Below, one piece after another: positions 13,501 to 26,429 of a stretch of DNA of 64,000 nt (position 1 is its first letter; each line of letters begins with the position of its first letter). Source of the DNA: Euphorbia lathyris (Eukaryota; Streptophyta; Magnoliopsida; Malpighiales; Euphorbiaceae); NCBI RefSeq assembly GCF_963576675.1, contig NC_088919.1, forward strand, positions 62,330,578 through 62,394,577, given 5' to 3'. The translations under genes were made by a program, and so were the position numbers. The notes under the pieces were generated by a model. That model saw only the letters and a list, made by a program, of their open reading frames with translations. It was not told where the DNA came from and ran no database searches.

Positions 13501-16500
13501 TGCTTTGCTTGATTGTTTGTGAGATAAATCCTTGTGGTGTTTTTGTTGGTATTTCGCGTGTTATTGGTAACCCGTCTTTTGGGGTCCTTCAATTTGGTTT
13601 CTGAGCTTTCTAATTCTAATTTCTAAAATATCTTGTATAATCTGTAAGTTAGAACTTAGACGTAGTCATTCATGTATTTCAAATGTAAGTTAGAACTTAG
13701 ACTTAGTAGTTCGTGTATTTCAAATTGAAAATGTATTTAAATATCTTTTCTTATTTTTCTTTTGCAGTTGTGTAGTTGTGTAATATTCTTATTCCTCAAT
13801 ATCTTTTATTCACTTCTCTTGCATCCTTTATGTGTTATCGTAGGTATCGCCAACACTACCTTGCTTTCAATTAAGATACTCTAATTCTAATTTGTAAAAT
13901 ATCTGCGATATCTCGTATAATCTGGATGTTAGAAGTCATTCGTGTATTTCAAATTGAAACTTATCTTGTAGTAAAATCTATTTAAATATCAATATAAAAT
14001 CAATAGCGATGACAATATTTAAAAAATAATACCCCAAATGGGTTTCTATCAATTAAATTAGATATTGTTCATAACTGTTATGGGTCCAGCCCATATTTAA
14101 GGTCCATTTATTATTAATTTTGGCTTCTTTGAGAAGCTTAGGTTAAGATGTATTTAAGTGAATGAGTTGTCATTATTGAGACAAGTGAAGGAAGAAGAAA
14201 ATACTCACAAAAGAAGAAATTTGTTTTTGGCCTTTCTCTCATTAGGCATGTTCACATTTTTGTCGACTCTTGGAGATTGAACCGTTGGATCGTCGCAATT
14301 TTTGGACATGAGTTTCTTGACATATATTTACATTTTCTCACTGTTATGATTGTCGTTTGGAGGTTGGGAAGGTCTGTTCGAGATTTGGGCAGATTGTAGA
14401 CAGTTTCTTCTCTTTGTGGTATTTGTTTTCTTCTTGATCTCTTATTGTTTATGATTGTTGTTGGTGGGCTATAAACCTCTGTAAGACTTTGTTGGGTTTG
14501 CTTTGCCCTCAATTTTATCGTAATAAGAGTAGAAAGTTGGAATCCTCAAAGGTCCCGTGGTTTTTACTCTTTACACCGAATAGGTTTTTCACGTATAAAT
14601 ATCGTGTTGTTGATTGTGGTTTAGATTTCCATTCTTGTGGTTTTATTTGCTATTTTGAGTTGTAACTTGGGTTGTGCTTTGGTTGATTGTTTGTGAGATA
14701 GATCATTGTGTTGTTGTTATTGGTATTCCGTCTGTTATGGTAACCCGTCTTTTGGGGTCCTTCAATTTGGTATCCGAGCAATCTAATTCTAATTTCTAAA
14801 ATATCTGTAATATCTTGTATAATTTGTAAGTTAAACTTAGACTTAGTCATTCATGTATTTCAAATGTAAGTTAGAACTTAGACTTAGTTATTCGTGTATT
14901 TCAAATTGAAAATCTATTTAAATATCTTTTCTTATTCTTCTCTTGCAGTTGTGTAGTTGTGTAATATTCTTATTCTTGAATATCTTTTCTTCACTTCTCT
15001 TGCATCCTTTATGTGCTATCGTAGGGATCACCAACACTACATTGCTTTCAATTAAGATACTCTAATTCTAATTTGTAAAATTTCTGCGATATCTTGTATA
15101 ATTTGTAAGTTAGAAGTCATTCGTGTATTTCAAATTGAAACTTATCCTGTAGTAAAATCTATTTAAATATCAATACAAAATCAATAACGATGACAATATT
15201 TAAAAAATAATACCCCAAATGGATTTTTGTCAATCAAATTAGATATTGTTCATAACTGTTGTGGGTCCAGCGCATATTTATCGTCCATTTATTATTAATT
15301 TTGGCTTCTTTGAGAAGCTTAGGTTCGGATGTATTTAAGTGAATGAGTTGTCATTATTGAGACAAGTGAAGGAGTAAGAAAAGACTGACAAAAGAAGAAA
15401 TTTGTTTTTGGTCTTTCTCTCAGTAGGTTAGTTCACGATTTTGTCGATTCCCGGAGATTGAACCGTCCGATCGTCACGATTTTTTGACAGGAGCTTTTTG
15501 ACATATTGTTCCTTGTTCTCACCGTTGGGATTGTTGTTTCGTGGTCGGGAAGCTCTGTTCGGGATTGGGGCAGATTGTAGATAGTTTATTCTCTCTGCGG
15601 TATTTGTTTTCTTCTTGATCTTTTATTGTTTATGATAGTTGTTAGTGGGTTATAACCTTTGTAAGACTTTGTTGGGTTTGCTTTGCCCTTAATTTTATCA
15701 TAATAAGTGAAGAAGGGTGGACTCCTTAAAGGTCCCGTGGTTTTTATTCTTCACACCGAAGAGGTTTTCCACGTATAAATCTCGTGTTGTTGATTGTGGT
15801 TTAGATTTCCATTCTTGCGGTTTTATTTGTTATTTTGGTTTGGAACTTGTGTTGTGCTTTGCTTGATTGTTTTTGAGATAGATCCTTGTGGTGTTGTTAT
15901 TGGTATTCCGCGTGTTATTGGTAACCCGTCTTTTGGGGTCCTTCAATTTGGTATCAGAGATTTCTAATTCTGATTTCTAAAATATCTGTAATATGTTCTA
16001 TAATCTATAAGTTAGAACTTAGACTTAGTCATTCATGTATTTCAAATGTAAGTTAGAACTTAGACTTAGTCATTCATGTATTTCAAATTGAAAATCCATT
16101 TAAATATCTTTTCTTATTCTTCTCTTTCAGTTGTGTAGTTGTGTAATATTCTTATTCTTCAATATCTTTTCTTCACTTCTCTTGCATCCTTTGTGTGCTA
16201 CCGTAAGGATCACCAATACTACCTTGTTTTCAATTAAGATACTCTAATTCTAATTTGTAAAATATATGCGATATCTTGTATAATCTGTAAGTTAGAAGTC
16301 ATTCGTGTATTTCAAATTGAAAATTATCCTGTAGTGAAATCTATTTAAATATCAATAGAAAATCAATAGCAAAGACAATATTTAAAAAATAATACTCCAA
16401 ATGGGTTTTTGTTAATCAAATTATATATTGTTCATAACTATTATGGGTCCAGCCCATATTTAAGGTCCATTTATTATTTATTTTGGCTTCTTTGAGAAGC

Positions 16501-19140
16501 TTAGGTCAAGATGTATTTAAGTGAATGAGTTGCCATTATTGAGATAAGTGAAGGAAGAAGAAAAGACTCACAAAAGAAGAGATTCCTTTTTCGCCTTTCT
16601 CTCATTTGGCCAGTTCACGTTTTTGTCGATTCTTAGAGATTGAACCGTCGGATCGTCACGATTTTTGGACAGGAGCTTCTTGACATATTGTTACTTGTTC
16701 TTACCGTTGGGATTGTCGTTTGGAGTTTGGGAAGGTCTGTTCGGGATTGGGGCAGATTGTATAAAGTTTCTTCTTTTTATGGTATTTGTTTTCTTCTTAA
16801 TCTCTTATTGTTTATGATTATTGTTGATGCGTTATAAACATTTGTAAAACTTTATTGGGCTTGCTTTGCCCTCAATTTTATCATAATAAGATAAAAAGGG
16901 TGGACTTTTAAAGGTCACGTGGTTTTTACTCTTTACACCGAAGAGGTTTTTCATGTATAAATCTCGTGTTGTTGATTGTGGTTTAGATTTTCATTCTTGT
17001 GGTTTTATTTGCTATTTTTATTTGGAACTTGGGTTGTGCTTTGCTTGATTGTTTGTGAGATAAATCCTTGTGGTGTTTTTGTTGGTATTTCGCGTGTTAT
17101 TGGTAACCCGTCTTTTGGGGTCCTTCAATTTGGTTTCTAAGCTTTCTAATTCTAATTTCTAAAATATCTTGTATAATCTGTAAGTTAGAACTTAGACGTA
17201 GTCATTCATGTATTTCAAATGTAAGTTAGAACTTAGACTTAGTAGTTCGTGTATTTCAAATTGAAAATGTATTTAAATATCTTTTCTTATTTTTCTTTTG
17301 CAGTTGTGTAGTTGTGTAATATTCTTATTCCTCAATATCTTTTATTCACTTCTCTTGCATCCTTTATGTGTTATCGTAGGTATCGCCAACACTACCTTGC
17401 TTTCAATTAAGATACTCTAATTCTAATTTGTAAAATATCTGCGATATCTCGTATAATCTGGATGTTAGAAGTCATTCGTGTATTTCAAATTGAAACTTAT
17501 CCTGTAGTAAAATCTATTTAAATATCAATATAAAATCAATAGCGATGACAATATTTAAAAAATAATACCCCAAATGGGTTTCTATCAATTAAATTAGATA
17601 TTGTTCATAACTGTTATGGGTCCAGCCCATATTTAAGGTCCATTTATTATTAATTTTGGCTTCTTTGAGAAGCTTAGGTTAAGATGTATTTAAGTGAATG
17701 AGTTGTCATTATTGAGACAAGTGAAGGAAGAAGAAAAGACTCACAAAAGAAGAAATTTGTTTTTGGCCTTTCTCTCATTAGGCATGTTCACATTTTTGTC
17801 GACTCTTGGAGATTGAACCGTTGGATCGTCGCAATTTTTGGACATGAGTTTCTTGACATATATTTACATTTTCTCACTGTTATGATTGTCGTTTGGAGGT
17901 TGGGAAGGTCTGTTCGAGATTTGGGCAGATTGTAGACAGTTTCTTCTCTTTGTGGTATTTGTTTTCTTCTTGATCTCTTATTGTTTATGATTGTTGTTGG
18001 TGGGCTATAAACCTCTGTAAGACTTTGTTGGGTTTGCTTTGCCCTCAATTTTATCGTAATAAGAGTAGAAAGTTGGAATCCTCAAAGGTCCCGTGGTTTT
18101 TACTCTTTACACCGAATAGGTTTTTCACGTATAAATATCGTGTTGTTGATTGTGGTTTAGATTTCCATTCTTGTGGTTTTATTTGCTATTTTGAGTTGTA
18201 ACTTGGGTTGTGCTTTGGTTGATTGTTTGTGAGATAGATCATTGTGTTGTTGTTATTGGTATTCCGTCTGTTATGGTAACCCGTCTTTTGGGGTCCTTCA
18301 ATTTGGTATCCGAGCAATCTAATTCTAATTTCTAAAATATCTGTAATATCTTGTATAATTTGTAAGTTAAACTTAGACTTAGTCATTCATGTATTTCAAA
18401 TGTAAGTTAGAACTTAGACTTAGTTATTCGTGTATTTCAAATTGAAAATCTATTTAAATATCTTTTCTTATTCTTCTCTTGCAGTTGTGTAGTTGTGTAA
18501 TATTCTTATTCTTGAATATCTTTTCTTCACTTCTCTTGCATCCTTTATGTGCTATCGTAGGGATCACCAACACTACATTGCTTTCAATTAAGATACTCTA
18601 ATTCTAATTTGTAAAATTTCTGCGATATCTTGTATAATTTGTAAGTTAGAAGTCATTCGTGTATTTCAAATTGAAACTTATCCTGTAGTAAAATCTATTT
18701 AAATATCAATACAAAATCAATAACGATGACAATATTTAAAAAATAATACCCCAAATGGATTTTTGTCAATCAAATTAGATATTGTTCATAACTGTTGTGG
18801 GTCCAGCGCATATTTATCGTCCATTTATTATTAATTTTGGCTTCTTTGAGAAGCTTAGGTTCGGATGTATTTAAGTGAATGAGTTGTCATTATTGAGACA
18901 AGTGAAGGAGTAAGAAAAGACTGACAAAAGAAGAAATTTGTTTTTGGTCTTTCTCTCAGTAGGTTAGTTCACGATTTTGTCGATTCCCGGAGATTGAACC
19001 GTCCGATCGTCACGATTTTTTGACAGGAGCTTTTTGACATATTGTTCCTTGTTCTCACCGTTGGGATTGTTGTTTCGTGGTCGGGAAGCTCTGTTCGGGA
19101 TTGGGGCAGATTGTAGATAGTTTATTCTCTCTGCGGTATT
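10560..19140 (+). repeat. Higher-order repeat, period 3536 bp (three units), about 2.4 copies
   Basis: Copies cover about 10560-14096, 14096-17632 and the partial 17632-19140. Matching landmarks recur at exactly 3536 bp: 10716/14252/17788, 11114/14650/18186 and 13104/16640. Each copy holds units of types E, D and A. The copies are almost identical. The few differences I saw include T or C in the CTTATC(T/C)TGTAG stretch at 13968 and 17504, and AAATACTC versus AAGACTC near 14200 and 17737. Units outside the block differ from these at many more sites, so this is the most recent amplification in the array. Confidence 0.88.
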
Positions 19141-21561
19141 TATTTTCTTCTTGATCTCTTATTGTTTATGATTGTTGTTGGTGGGTTATAAACCTTTGTA
19201 AAACTTTGTTGGGTTTGATTTACTCTCAATTTTATCATAATAAGAGAAGAAGGGTGGACTCCTCAAAGGTCCCGTAGTTTTTACTCTTCACATCGAAGAG
19301 GTTTTCCACGTATAAATCTCGTGTTGTTGATTGTGGTTTAGATTTTCATTCTTGTGGTTTTATTTGCTATTTTGATTTGGAACTTGGGTTGTGCTTTGGT
19401 TGATTGTTTGTGAGATATATCCTTGTGGTGTTGTTATTTGTATTCCGCGTGTTATTGCTAACCCGTCTTTTAGGGTCCTTCAATTTGGTATCCGAGCTTT
19501 CTAATTCTAATTTCTAAAATATCTGTAATATCTTGTATAATCTGTAAGTTAGAACTTAGACTTAGTCATTCATGTATTTCAAATGTAAGTTAGAACTTAG
19601 ACTTAGTCATTCGTGTATTTCAAATTGAAAATCTATTTAAATATCTTTTCTTTTTCTTCTCTTGCAGTTGTGTAGTTGTGTAATATTCTTATTCTTCAAT
19701 ATCTTTTTTTCACTTCTCTTGCATCCTTTATGTGCTATCGTAGGGATCACCAACACTACATTGCTTTCAATTAAGATACTCTAATTCTAATTTGTAAAAT
19801 ATCTGCGATATCTTGTATAATCTGTAAGTTAGAAGTCATTCGTGTATTTCAAATTGAAACTTATCCTGTAGTAAAATCTATTTAAATATCAATACAAAAT
19901 CAATAACGATGACAATATTTAAAAAATAATACCCCAAATGGATTTTTGTCAATCAAATTAGATATTGTTCATAACTGTTGTGGGTCCAGCGCATATTTAA
20001 GGTCAGTTTATTATTAATTTTGGATTGTTTGAGAAGCTTAGATTAAGATTTATTAAGTGAATGATTTGTCATTATTGAGACAAGTGAAGGAAGAAGAAAA
20101 GACTCACAAAAGAAGAAATTCGTTTTTGGCGTTTCTCTCATTAGGTTAGTTCACGTTTTTGTTGATTCCCGGAGATTGAACCGTCGGATTATCACGTTTT
20201 TTGGACAGGAGCTTCTTGACATATTGTTCCTTGTTTTCACCGTTGTGAATGTCGTTTGGTGGTCGGGAAGGCCTGTTCGGGATTGGGGCAGATTGTAGAC
20301 AGTTTATTCTCTTTGTGGTATTTGTTTTCTTCTTGATCTCTTATTGTTTATGATTGTTGTTGGTGCGTTATAAACATTTGTAAGACTTTGCTGGGTTTGC
20401 TTTGCCCTCAATTTTATCATAATAAGAGAAGAAGGGTGGACTTTTTAAAGGTCACGTGGTTTTTACTCTTTACACCGAAGAGGTTTTTCACGTATAAATC
20501 TCATGTTGTTGATTGTGGTTCAGATTTTCATTCTTGTGGTTTTATTTGGTATTTTGATTTGGAACTTGGGTTGTGCTTTGGTTGATTATTTGTGAGATAG
20601 ATCCTTGTGGTGTTGTTAATGGTATTCCGCGTGTTATTGGTAACCCGTCTTTTCGGGTCCTTCAATTTGTTATCCGAGCTTTCTAATTCTAATTTCTAAA
20701 ATATCTGTAATATCTTGTATAATCTGTGAGTTAGAACTTAGACTTAGTTATTCATGTAATTCAAATGTAAGTTAGAACTTAGACTTAGTCATTCGTGTAT
20801 TTCAAATTGAAAATCTATTTAAATATTTTTCTTATTTTTCTCTTGCAGTTGTGTAGTTGTGTGTAGTTGTGTAATATTCATATTCTTCAATATCTTTTCT
20901 TCACTTCTCTTGCATCCTTTATGTGCTATCGTAGGGATCACCAACACTACCTTGCTTTCAATTAAGATACTCTAATTCTAATTTGTAACATATCTGCGAT
21001 AACTTGTATGATCTGTAAGTTAGAAGTAATTCGTGTATTTAAAATTGAAACTTATCCTGTAGTAAAATCTACTTAAATATTAATACAAAATCAATAGAGA
21101 TGACAATATTTAAAAAATAATACCCCAAATGGGTTTCTGTCAATCAAATTCGATACTGTTCATAACTGTTATGGGTGCAGCCCATATTTAAGGTCCATTT
21201 ATTATTAATTTTTGCTTCTTTGAGAAGCTTAGGTTAAGATGTATTTAAGTGAATGAGTTGTCATTATTGAGACAAGTGAATGAAGAAGAAAAGACTCAGA
21301 AAAGAAGAAATTCGTTTTTGGCCTTTCTCTCATTAGGCCAGTTCACATTTTTGTCGATTCCCGGAGATTGAACCGATTGATCGTCATGATTTTTGGACAG
21401 GAGCTTCTTGACATATTGTTCCTTATTCTCACTGTTGTGATTGTCGTTTGGTGGTCGGGAAGGTCTGTTCGGGATTGGGGCAGATTGTAGACAGTTTCTT
21501 CTCCTTGTGGTATTAGTTTTCTTCTTAATCTCTTATTGTTTATGATTGTTGTTGGTGGGTT

Positions 21562-22030
21562 CACTACAACAAATGGGCACTTGTGCCACGGTTAAAATCG
21601 TGGCACAAGTTTAAAATTTCCGTGGCTACACTACATAGCCACAGAAATTCTTCCGTGGCACAAGTGATCGTGGCTAACTAGTTGCCACGGAAAAATAATG
21701 GTCGTGGCATAAATGAGTTCTTATACCACGGGAACGTCCGTGGCTAATCACATCATTTTGCCACGGTTAAACTCGTGGCAAGAATAAAATACATGTGGCA
21801 AGTAATAGCAACCCGTGGCAATCAACCCAACATAGCCACGAGCAAAATCGTGGCAAAAGTAAAATAATTATGGCTAGAAATCTTGTTTAGCCACGAGCAT
21901 AACCATGACAAAATAGAACCTCTAGCTAGAAATTTTGTTTAGCCACAAGCATAACTGTGGCAAAAATAGATTCATTGTGGCTGTAAAGATTTTCTAGCCA
22001 CGAGCATCATCGTGGCAAACATAATCAGTG
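21562..22030 (+). repeat. Left sub-terminal repeat region of the outer CACTA
   Basis: About 20 copies of GCCACG or CGTGGC occur in alternating orientation here, with variants such as GCCACA and ATGGCA. In CACTA elements such short repeats bind the transposase complex. The mutated copies increase towards the inside. The region is not a CRISPR array, because spacing and spacer lengths are irregular. Confidence 0.8.
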
Positions 22031-23317
22031 GTAATTTATTTTTAATTTATTATTATTATTATATGATATTTTGAATGGATGAAGCTCATTAAAATCAATA
22101 TGAAAGTAAACAAATGCTCAAATTTCAACCAATCTTCTCAAAAATAATATTTATTAATTAAACATGAATCTTTCTAGCTATCATCCATCCAATAAAAATC
22201 CCAACAGGAAAAGAAATCTATCAAAAGTATCCAATATAAAATTTTCCCCATCAGTACCATACAAATAATAATAGAAGAAATCATAAGAAAAAATGAGATT
22301 CGTAGCAAGCTTCCAAAGATTGGAGTTAACCCACTCGTAGTTGAAGAAACCAAATGGTTTAATTCACCAACTGTTACAAAATCAACAATCAAAGTTAAGA
22401 CAATATTTATATATATTAATATTACCAACGCAATTCAATAACTGCAGATGCCACCAAATCACTTACAGGCTGACTAGTTAAATTTAACCACAGATATTAC
22501 ACTAGATTAGAGTATATTTTAATTCCAAATAAATTAAAAGGTTAGCAACCTCAACAAAAATGACTCATATAAAATCCTACAAGTCAGCTACCTCAACTAC
22601 AGAGTTTGTTTCCTCAACTAACAAAATCCTACGTGCACTCTGTAATTTTAAAGTAAAAAACAGCATGAACATGAACGACAACGATAACATAGAAATGCAA
22701 GGATAAACTTTGATCCAAAGGCTCAAAAGCAGTCCTAAAGAGTAAGATGTAAACCTTGTCAATTGAGAAATACAAGAAGCCTCCTATTTAATGAGTAACA
22801 TAAAAACCAAAGCTTGTTTCCACTATGCAAAGCCATGCTGGACCATATGTGGAGTCAAATTCCTGCAACATTACATGCACAAAAAAATGTATAAATCAAA
22901 CTATGTATTCCGACATCTGGAACTAGTTCTGTAAACAGAATTGGGTTACTAGTTCCATTACAGAACTGGTTTCCATTTCTGTAAACATCACTGGTTCTAA
23001 TTCTGTATCCAGTTAGAATGGAAACAGAACTATCAGTAGAACTGGAATCAGTTCTGTATAGAGAACTGGGTTACCAATGTTATATCTATTCAATTTGCTC
23101 GATGGAATGTCTCGAGAGCAACCAATTATTTTATTGTGATATTTTTGTTTGTGTACGGATAAACGTAAGCATAAATTTGTTCTAAAAATTACATATAGAA
23201 GGATAATTGCATCAGATAAATGGTTAAATGTCTTTATAATTAGCTAATATGAGATATTTAGCCTATTTATTTATGTTTAGTGCTTGCTAGCTATAGTAAT
23301 AAAGCCATTACATACCA
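22031..23317. other. Outer CACTA interior without recognised gene
   Basis: This AT-rich stretch has only short open frames, such as a hydrophobic minus-strand frame at 22174-22428 with no motif I recognise. At 22910-23070 it contains a cluster of GTTCTGTA and TACAGAAC motifs in both orientations. It ends at the CCA target site of the inner CACTA. Confidence 0.6.
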
Positions 23318-23515
23318 CACTACAACAAATCATCACTTGCGCCACGAATCATACAACAAATAAATTGAACTACAAACTTATGATTTCTTAATATTTTTAT
23401 GCCATGGGTAATTTTTTTCCGTAGCAAACGTGTACTTTCGCCACAGTAATTATTTTTTTATGATTAAATATTTATGCCACAAATTTTTTTTACTCGTGGC
23501 ATAAAACTTATTAAC
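23318..23515 (+). repeat. Left sub-terminal region of the inner CACTA
   Basis: Scattered GCCACG, GCCACA and CGTGGC motifs follow the terminal inverted repeat. They are fewer and more degraded than at the right end (28256-28622). Confidence 0.6.
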
Positions 23516-23519
23516 TTAA

Positions 23520-23830
23520 CTTAGGTTTCTTTTTCCATTTACTTTTTGTTCAACTTCTCCATGCCAGATGCCTTGAACTTCCTAGGTTATTCTTTCTTTG
23601 TTCTCTCTTCAGCACCGCTCCCCATCAATTTTCGGCCACCACAAACCACCACACGCAAAATCACACAACATCGTATCTCTTTTTCTTTATGTCTTCTTAT
23701 TTGCGGTGATTGCGCTCTATTTTCTTTTGCTTGATCCTGAAGGAGTTATGTTCAGAAGATCTCTGTATTCGATTTGTTCACGGTGAATTTGTTAGAGTTT
23801 GTTAGACTCTGATGTTCAGGAGGATTGCTA
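23520..23830 (+). other. Possible captured 5' UTR or first-exon sequence
   Basis: The base composition changes to a C-rich, leader-like sequence with CCACCACAAACCACC-type stretches and TC-rich segments. It precedes the plus-strand aspartic protease fragment by about 2.6 kb, and both are inside the inner CACTA. It could be the leader of the same captured gene. No domain or reliable start codon can be named. Confidence 0.25.
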
Positions 23831-24180
23831 ATGTCTCATTCCCGGCTAACCGTGAATAGAGTGAAGGGTGGGCAAAGAGCTTTTTAGAAGGGGTCCTTAT
23901 TCTACAGCATTACCCCGGCTGACCTATAGCAGCCCAACGTTGATGAATCTTCTATCAGGTTTTATTTCGACCCGGGCACCTCTCTTCCAGAAAGCCAGAA
24001 AGCTGACAGATAGTTGAAATAAATGTGATGTAATTAACCCCAAAGTCTGCGACGGATAGAAGAGCATAGGCATAAATACAGGAAAGACAATGCATAGTGA
24101 GTTAAAGCAATAAGAATCTCTACCCCTAATTCTCAATTTGAGGTTTGTCATCTTCAAACCCTAATCAAATTATCTGGATA

Positions 24181-26429
24181 ATTTAGTTGTGTTAAGTTGG
24201 TTTATTTATATTGCAGTTTTAATTTATCATACCTCTCTCTTTTCATTTTTAATATTTATGTTTTATTGGCGAAGTTCCTGCTATTTTGAAACTCGCATTA
24301 TTGCTAATTTTGGTAGTTTTCAGGTTACTAAGTAGCAACAAAAGATCTAAAACCGAATGTTTTTTCTATGCTAAACACAAGTGTGTTCTGTTCTTCCATC
24401 TGGTTCTATCAGATTTGCATTCCCCGTAACATCAGTACATGAAGTTAAAAAATGGTGCTTCTTAAGTGAATTAATTTTTTCTCTAAGAGAGAAAGCCTTA
24501 TAATTTGAGACAATAAACTACTCTTAAACTTTCTTTAAGCTTGCTTTTAAATTCTAAATATATTTAGAAATGCATCATTTAGTTTTGCCCTGCCACTGAG
24601 ATTTTGCAACACTGCCACTGTGCCAATGGCCAATTTTTGTTTTAGTAGTATGTATTAGTTTTTGAACACTTTTTTAATTTGAGCATGGTTCTATTATGTT
24701 CAAGTTGTCCTGAATTTCGAGACATTATGGAATGGCAGCACTGTCCCAATTGTTAGAGTTTGTGAATTTGTGTCCGGAGAATCTCCAAATCCTTGTATAG
24801 GACATAATTCTTCTCTTCTGCTTGATATTGTGTTTCTTTGGCTTCTGTCAAATTACTTAATTGCCTATCATTTTTGTTATACATAGGATAAAGAGTTAAA
24901 AATATCCATAAATGATGGATTCTGAAGACACCAATGGAGGACTATCCTTTTCTGGAAAGGAGAGAGTCGAATCCAGGACGCCTCTAAGGAAATCACTTTT
25001 GGGTATGTAAGTTTGCATTTATTTATTATTTTTACTTCGTTTTTATTATTTATTTTGTTTATTATGGTTTGTGTTGGAAGGAAAGCAAATGGAATTTTTG
25101 AAATTTCATCTTCCTCCTTGTTTGTTGCTGCTAGGAAGTTTTTATACATTTTGATTATTAAAATGGAGACTTGAGTTTATTTCCATTTTTAAATTGATCC
25201 TATTCTTGAAGAATAATAAAATGACTATTCTTCCTTTTTTTACCCTCCACTGAATGTTATGGATAATGTACAGATTAGTATGTGCCTCTTTAATTAATGG
25301 TAAAAGTTCTATAGGTTTTGATGTTCTTGCAATTGCAAAATGGGCAGAAATTGATGCAAATGCGTTCAAGGTACACAGAGAAAGAGTTATCTATGTTTCT
25401 GCATCTATGGATGAGAAATACATCATATATGTGATAAAGAGGTACAATTTTTCTCTAAAAGATAAATAATAAGACTATGTCCTTCCTCTTCTAAGTAATT
25501 CAAAGTATAATCTTTCTCTTCCTTTTTAATATTTATATTTTGCTCATTTGGGACCCTTCAAGACATTTGTTCCAAATAAGTAACTGTAAAAAACCCTATA
25601 AATTTGCCCCTATGTCACCAAGGCGAGCCTTTGGCAACTGCCCCTTGGCGCAAAATGGCGTGCACCATGCCATGGGGGTGTCATGGTGCTAAGGCTTGCG
25701 CCTGCTACACCATGTGCCAAAGGCGAGCCTTAGGCGCACCTTTAATAACTATGGAAGATAATACAATTTTGTCTTTGATCTTGACTAAAGAATTAACTAA
25801 ACAAATTCATATTTTGCAATGGCATCAACCAAGCTAATAGCAACATGTTAGTGCTTTGATCTATATTTTGTTCATGAAATTGTCTCCATTGTTTTAATAT
25901 ATGTTCAAGCAAAGGAAGTAAAGAGAATTAATTATGTTTCTTTTGTGTACAGGTGCAACCTTGGGTTCTATTCTTCCAATGGGAGCAGTAGTTATGCTTC
26001 ATCGGATGTACAGCTCAAAGAAAATTGACAAAATATCAGTCCATTATTGACAAGTTTTTTCCTGCATGGTTTTCAAATTAGGTGATAAATTATTACTTTT
26101 TCTTTTTTTTTCTTCTTAATTTCTCTCTTTTGGCAAAGTAATTTAGTTATTTAATTTTGAAGGAACAAAAGTGATGCTGCTATATTCTTTGAACATATAT
26201 TTAAATATGTAAAAATGGAGCATAGTAGTATCTTAGTGGATATATTTGGTGAAATTGTGAAATTTTAGAGATTTTAAAGAAAAGAGATAATTTGTTGTTT
26301 TAATGAATCAAAATCATAGTAATTGGAACATTGGGTTGATAATTGGTTGTTATAATGAATCAAAATTATTCGTCTGCCACTGAGTAGAAGTTTTCCTAAG
26401 ATTTGGTTGTTAATCATCATTGGTGCAGG
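24181..26429. other. Inner CACTA interior with intron-like AT-rich sequence
   Basis: There is no recognised gene. The segment resembles plant introns and has a few acceptor-like TGTACAG or TTGCAG sites, for example before 25954. A GC-richer patch at 25610-25745 contains repeats of the AAGGCGAGCCTT type. Open frames here are below 80 codons and carry no motif. Confidence 0.4.

Larger units (their letters stand above)
1..21561 (+). repeat. Tandem array of ~1.18-kb LTR-retrotransposon-derived units (left block, about 18 units)
   Basis: The same roughly 1175-1190 bp sequence repeats head to tail from the first base until a CACTA element interrupts it. The primer-site motif marks the phase at about 241, 1427, 2606, 3786, 4959, 6140, 7322, 8870, 10051, 11232, 12412, 13594, 14769, 15949, 17130, 18304, 19486 and 20668. 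The one long interval (7322 to 8870) is explained by a 364-bp MITE. By shared variants I sort units into types A, B, C, D, E and later ones, in the order A-B-B-C-C-D, A-B-C-E-D, A-E-D, A-E and then others. The short open frames of 60-86 codons recur once per unit on both strands and show no domain, so I treat the array as non-coding. The array extends beyond the left edge. Confidence 0.93.

Noticed and set aside
865..21564. Recurring open frames of 60-86 codons in the array (for example 3287-3538 minus and 3509-3703 plus).
   Set aside because: They occur once per repeat on both strands, overlap the LTR-like part, have no domain and vary by frameshifts. They follow from the repeat and are not genes.
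21562..22030. Short regularly recurring GCCACG motifs as a CRISPR-like array.
   Set aside because: The motifs are 6-7 bp, alternate in orientation and have irregular spacing in a plant genome. They are CACTA sub-terminal repeats.
25604..25837. A Cys/Ala-rich open frame of 77 codons.
   Set aside because: It arises from a GC-richer patch of AAGGCGAGCCTT-type repeats and has no domain or gene context.
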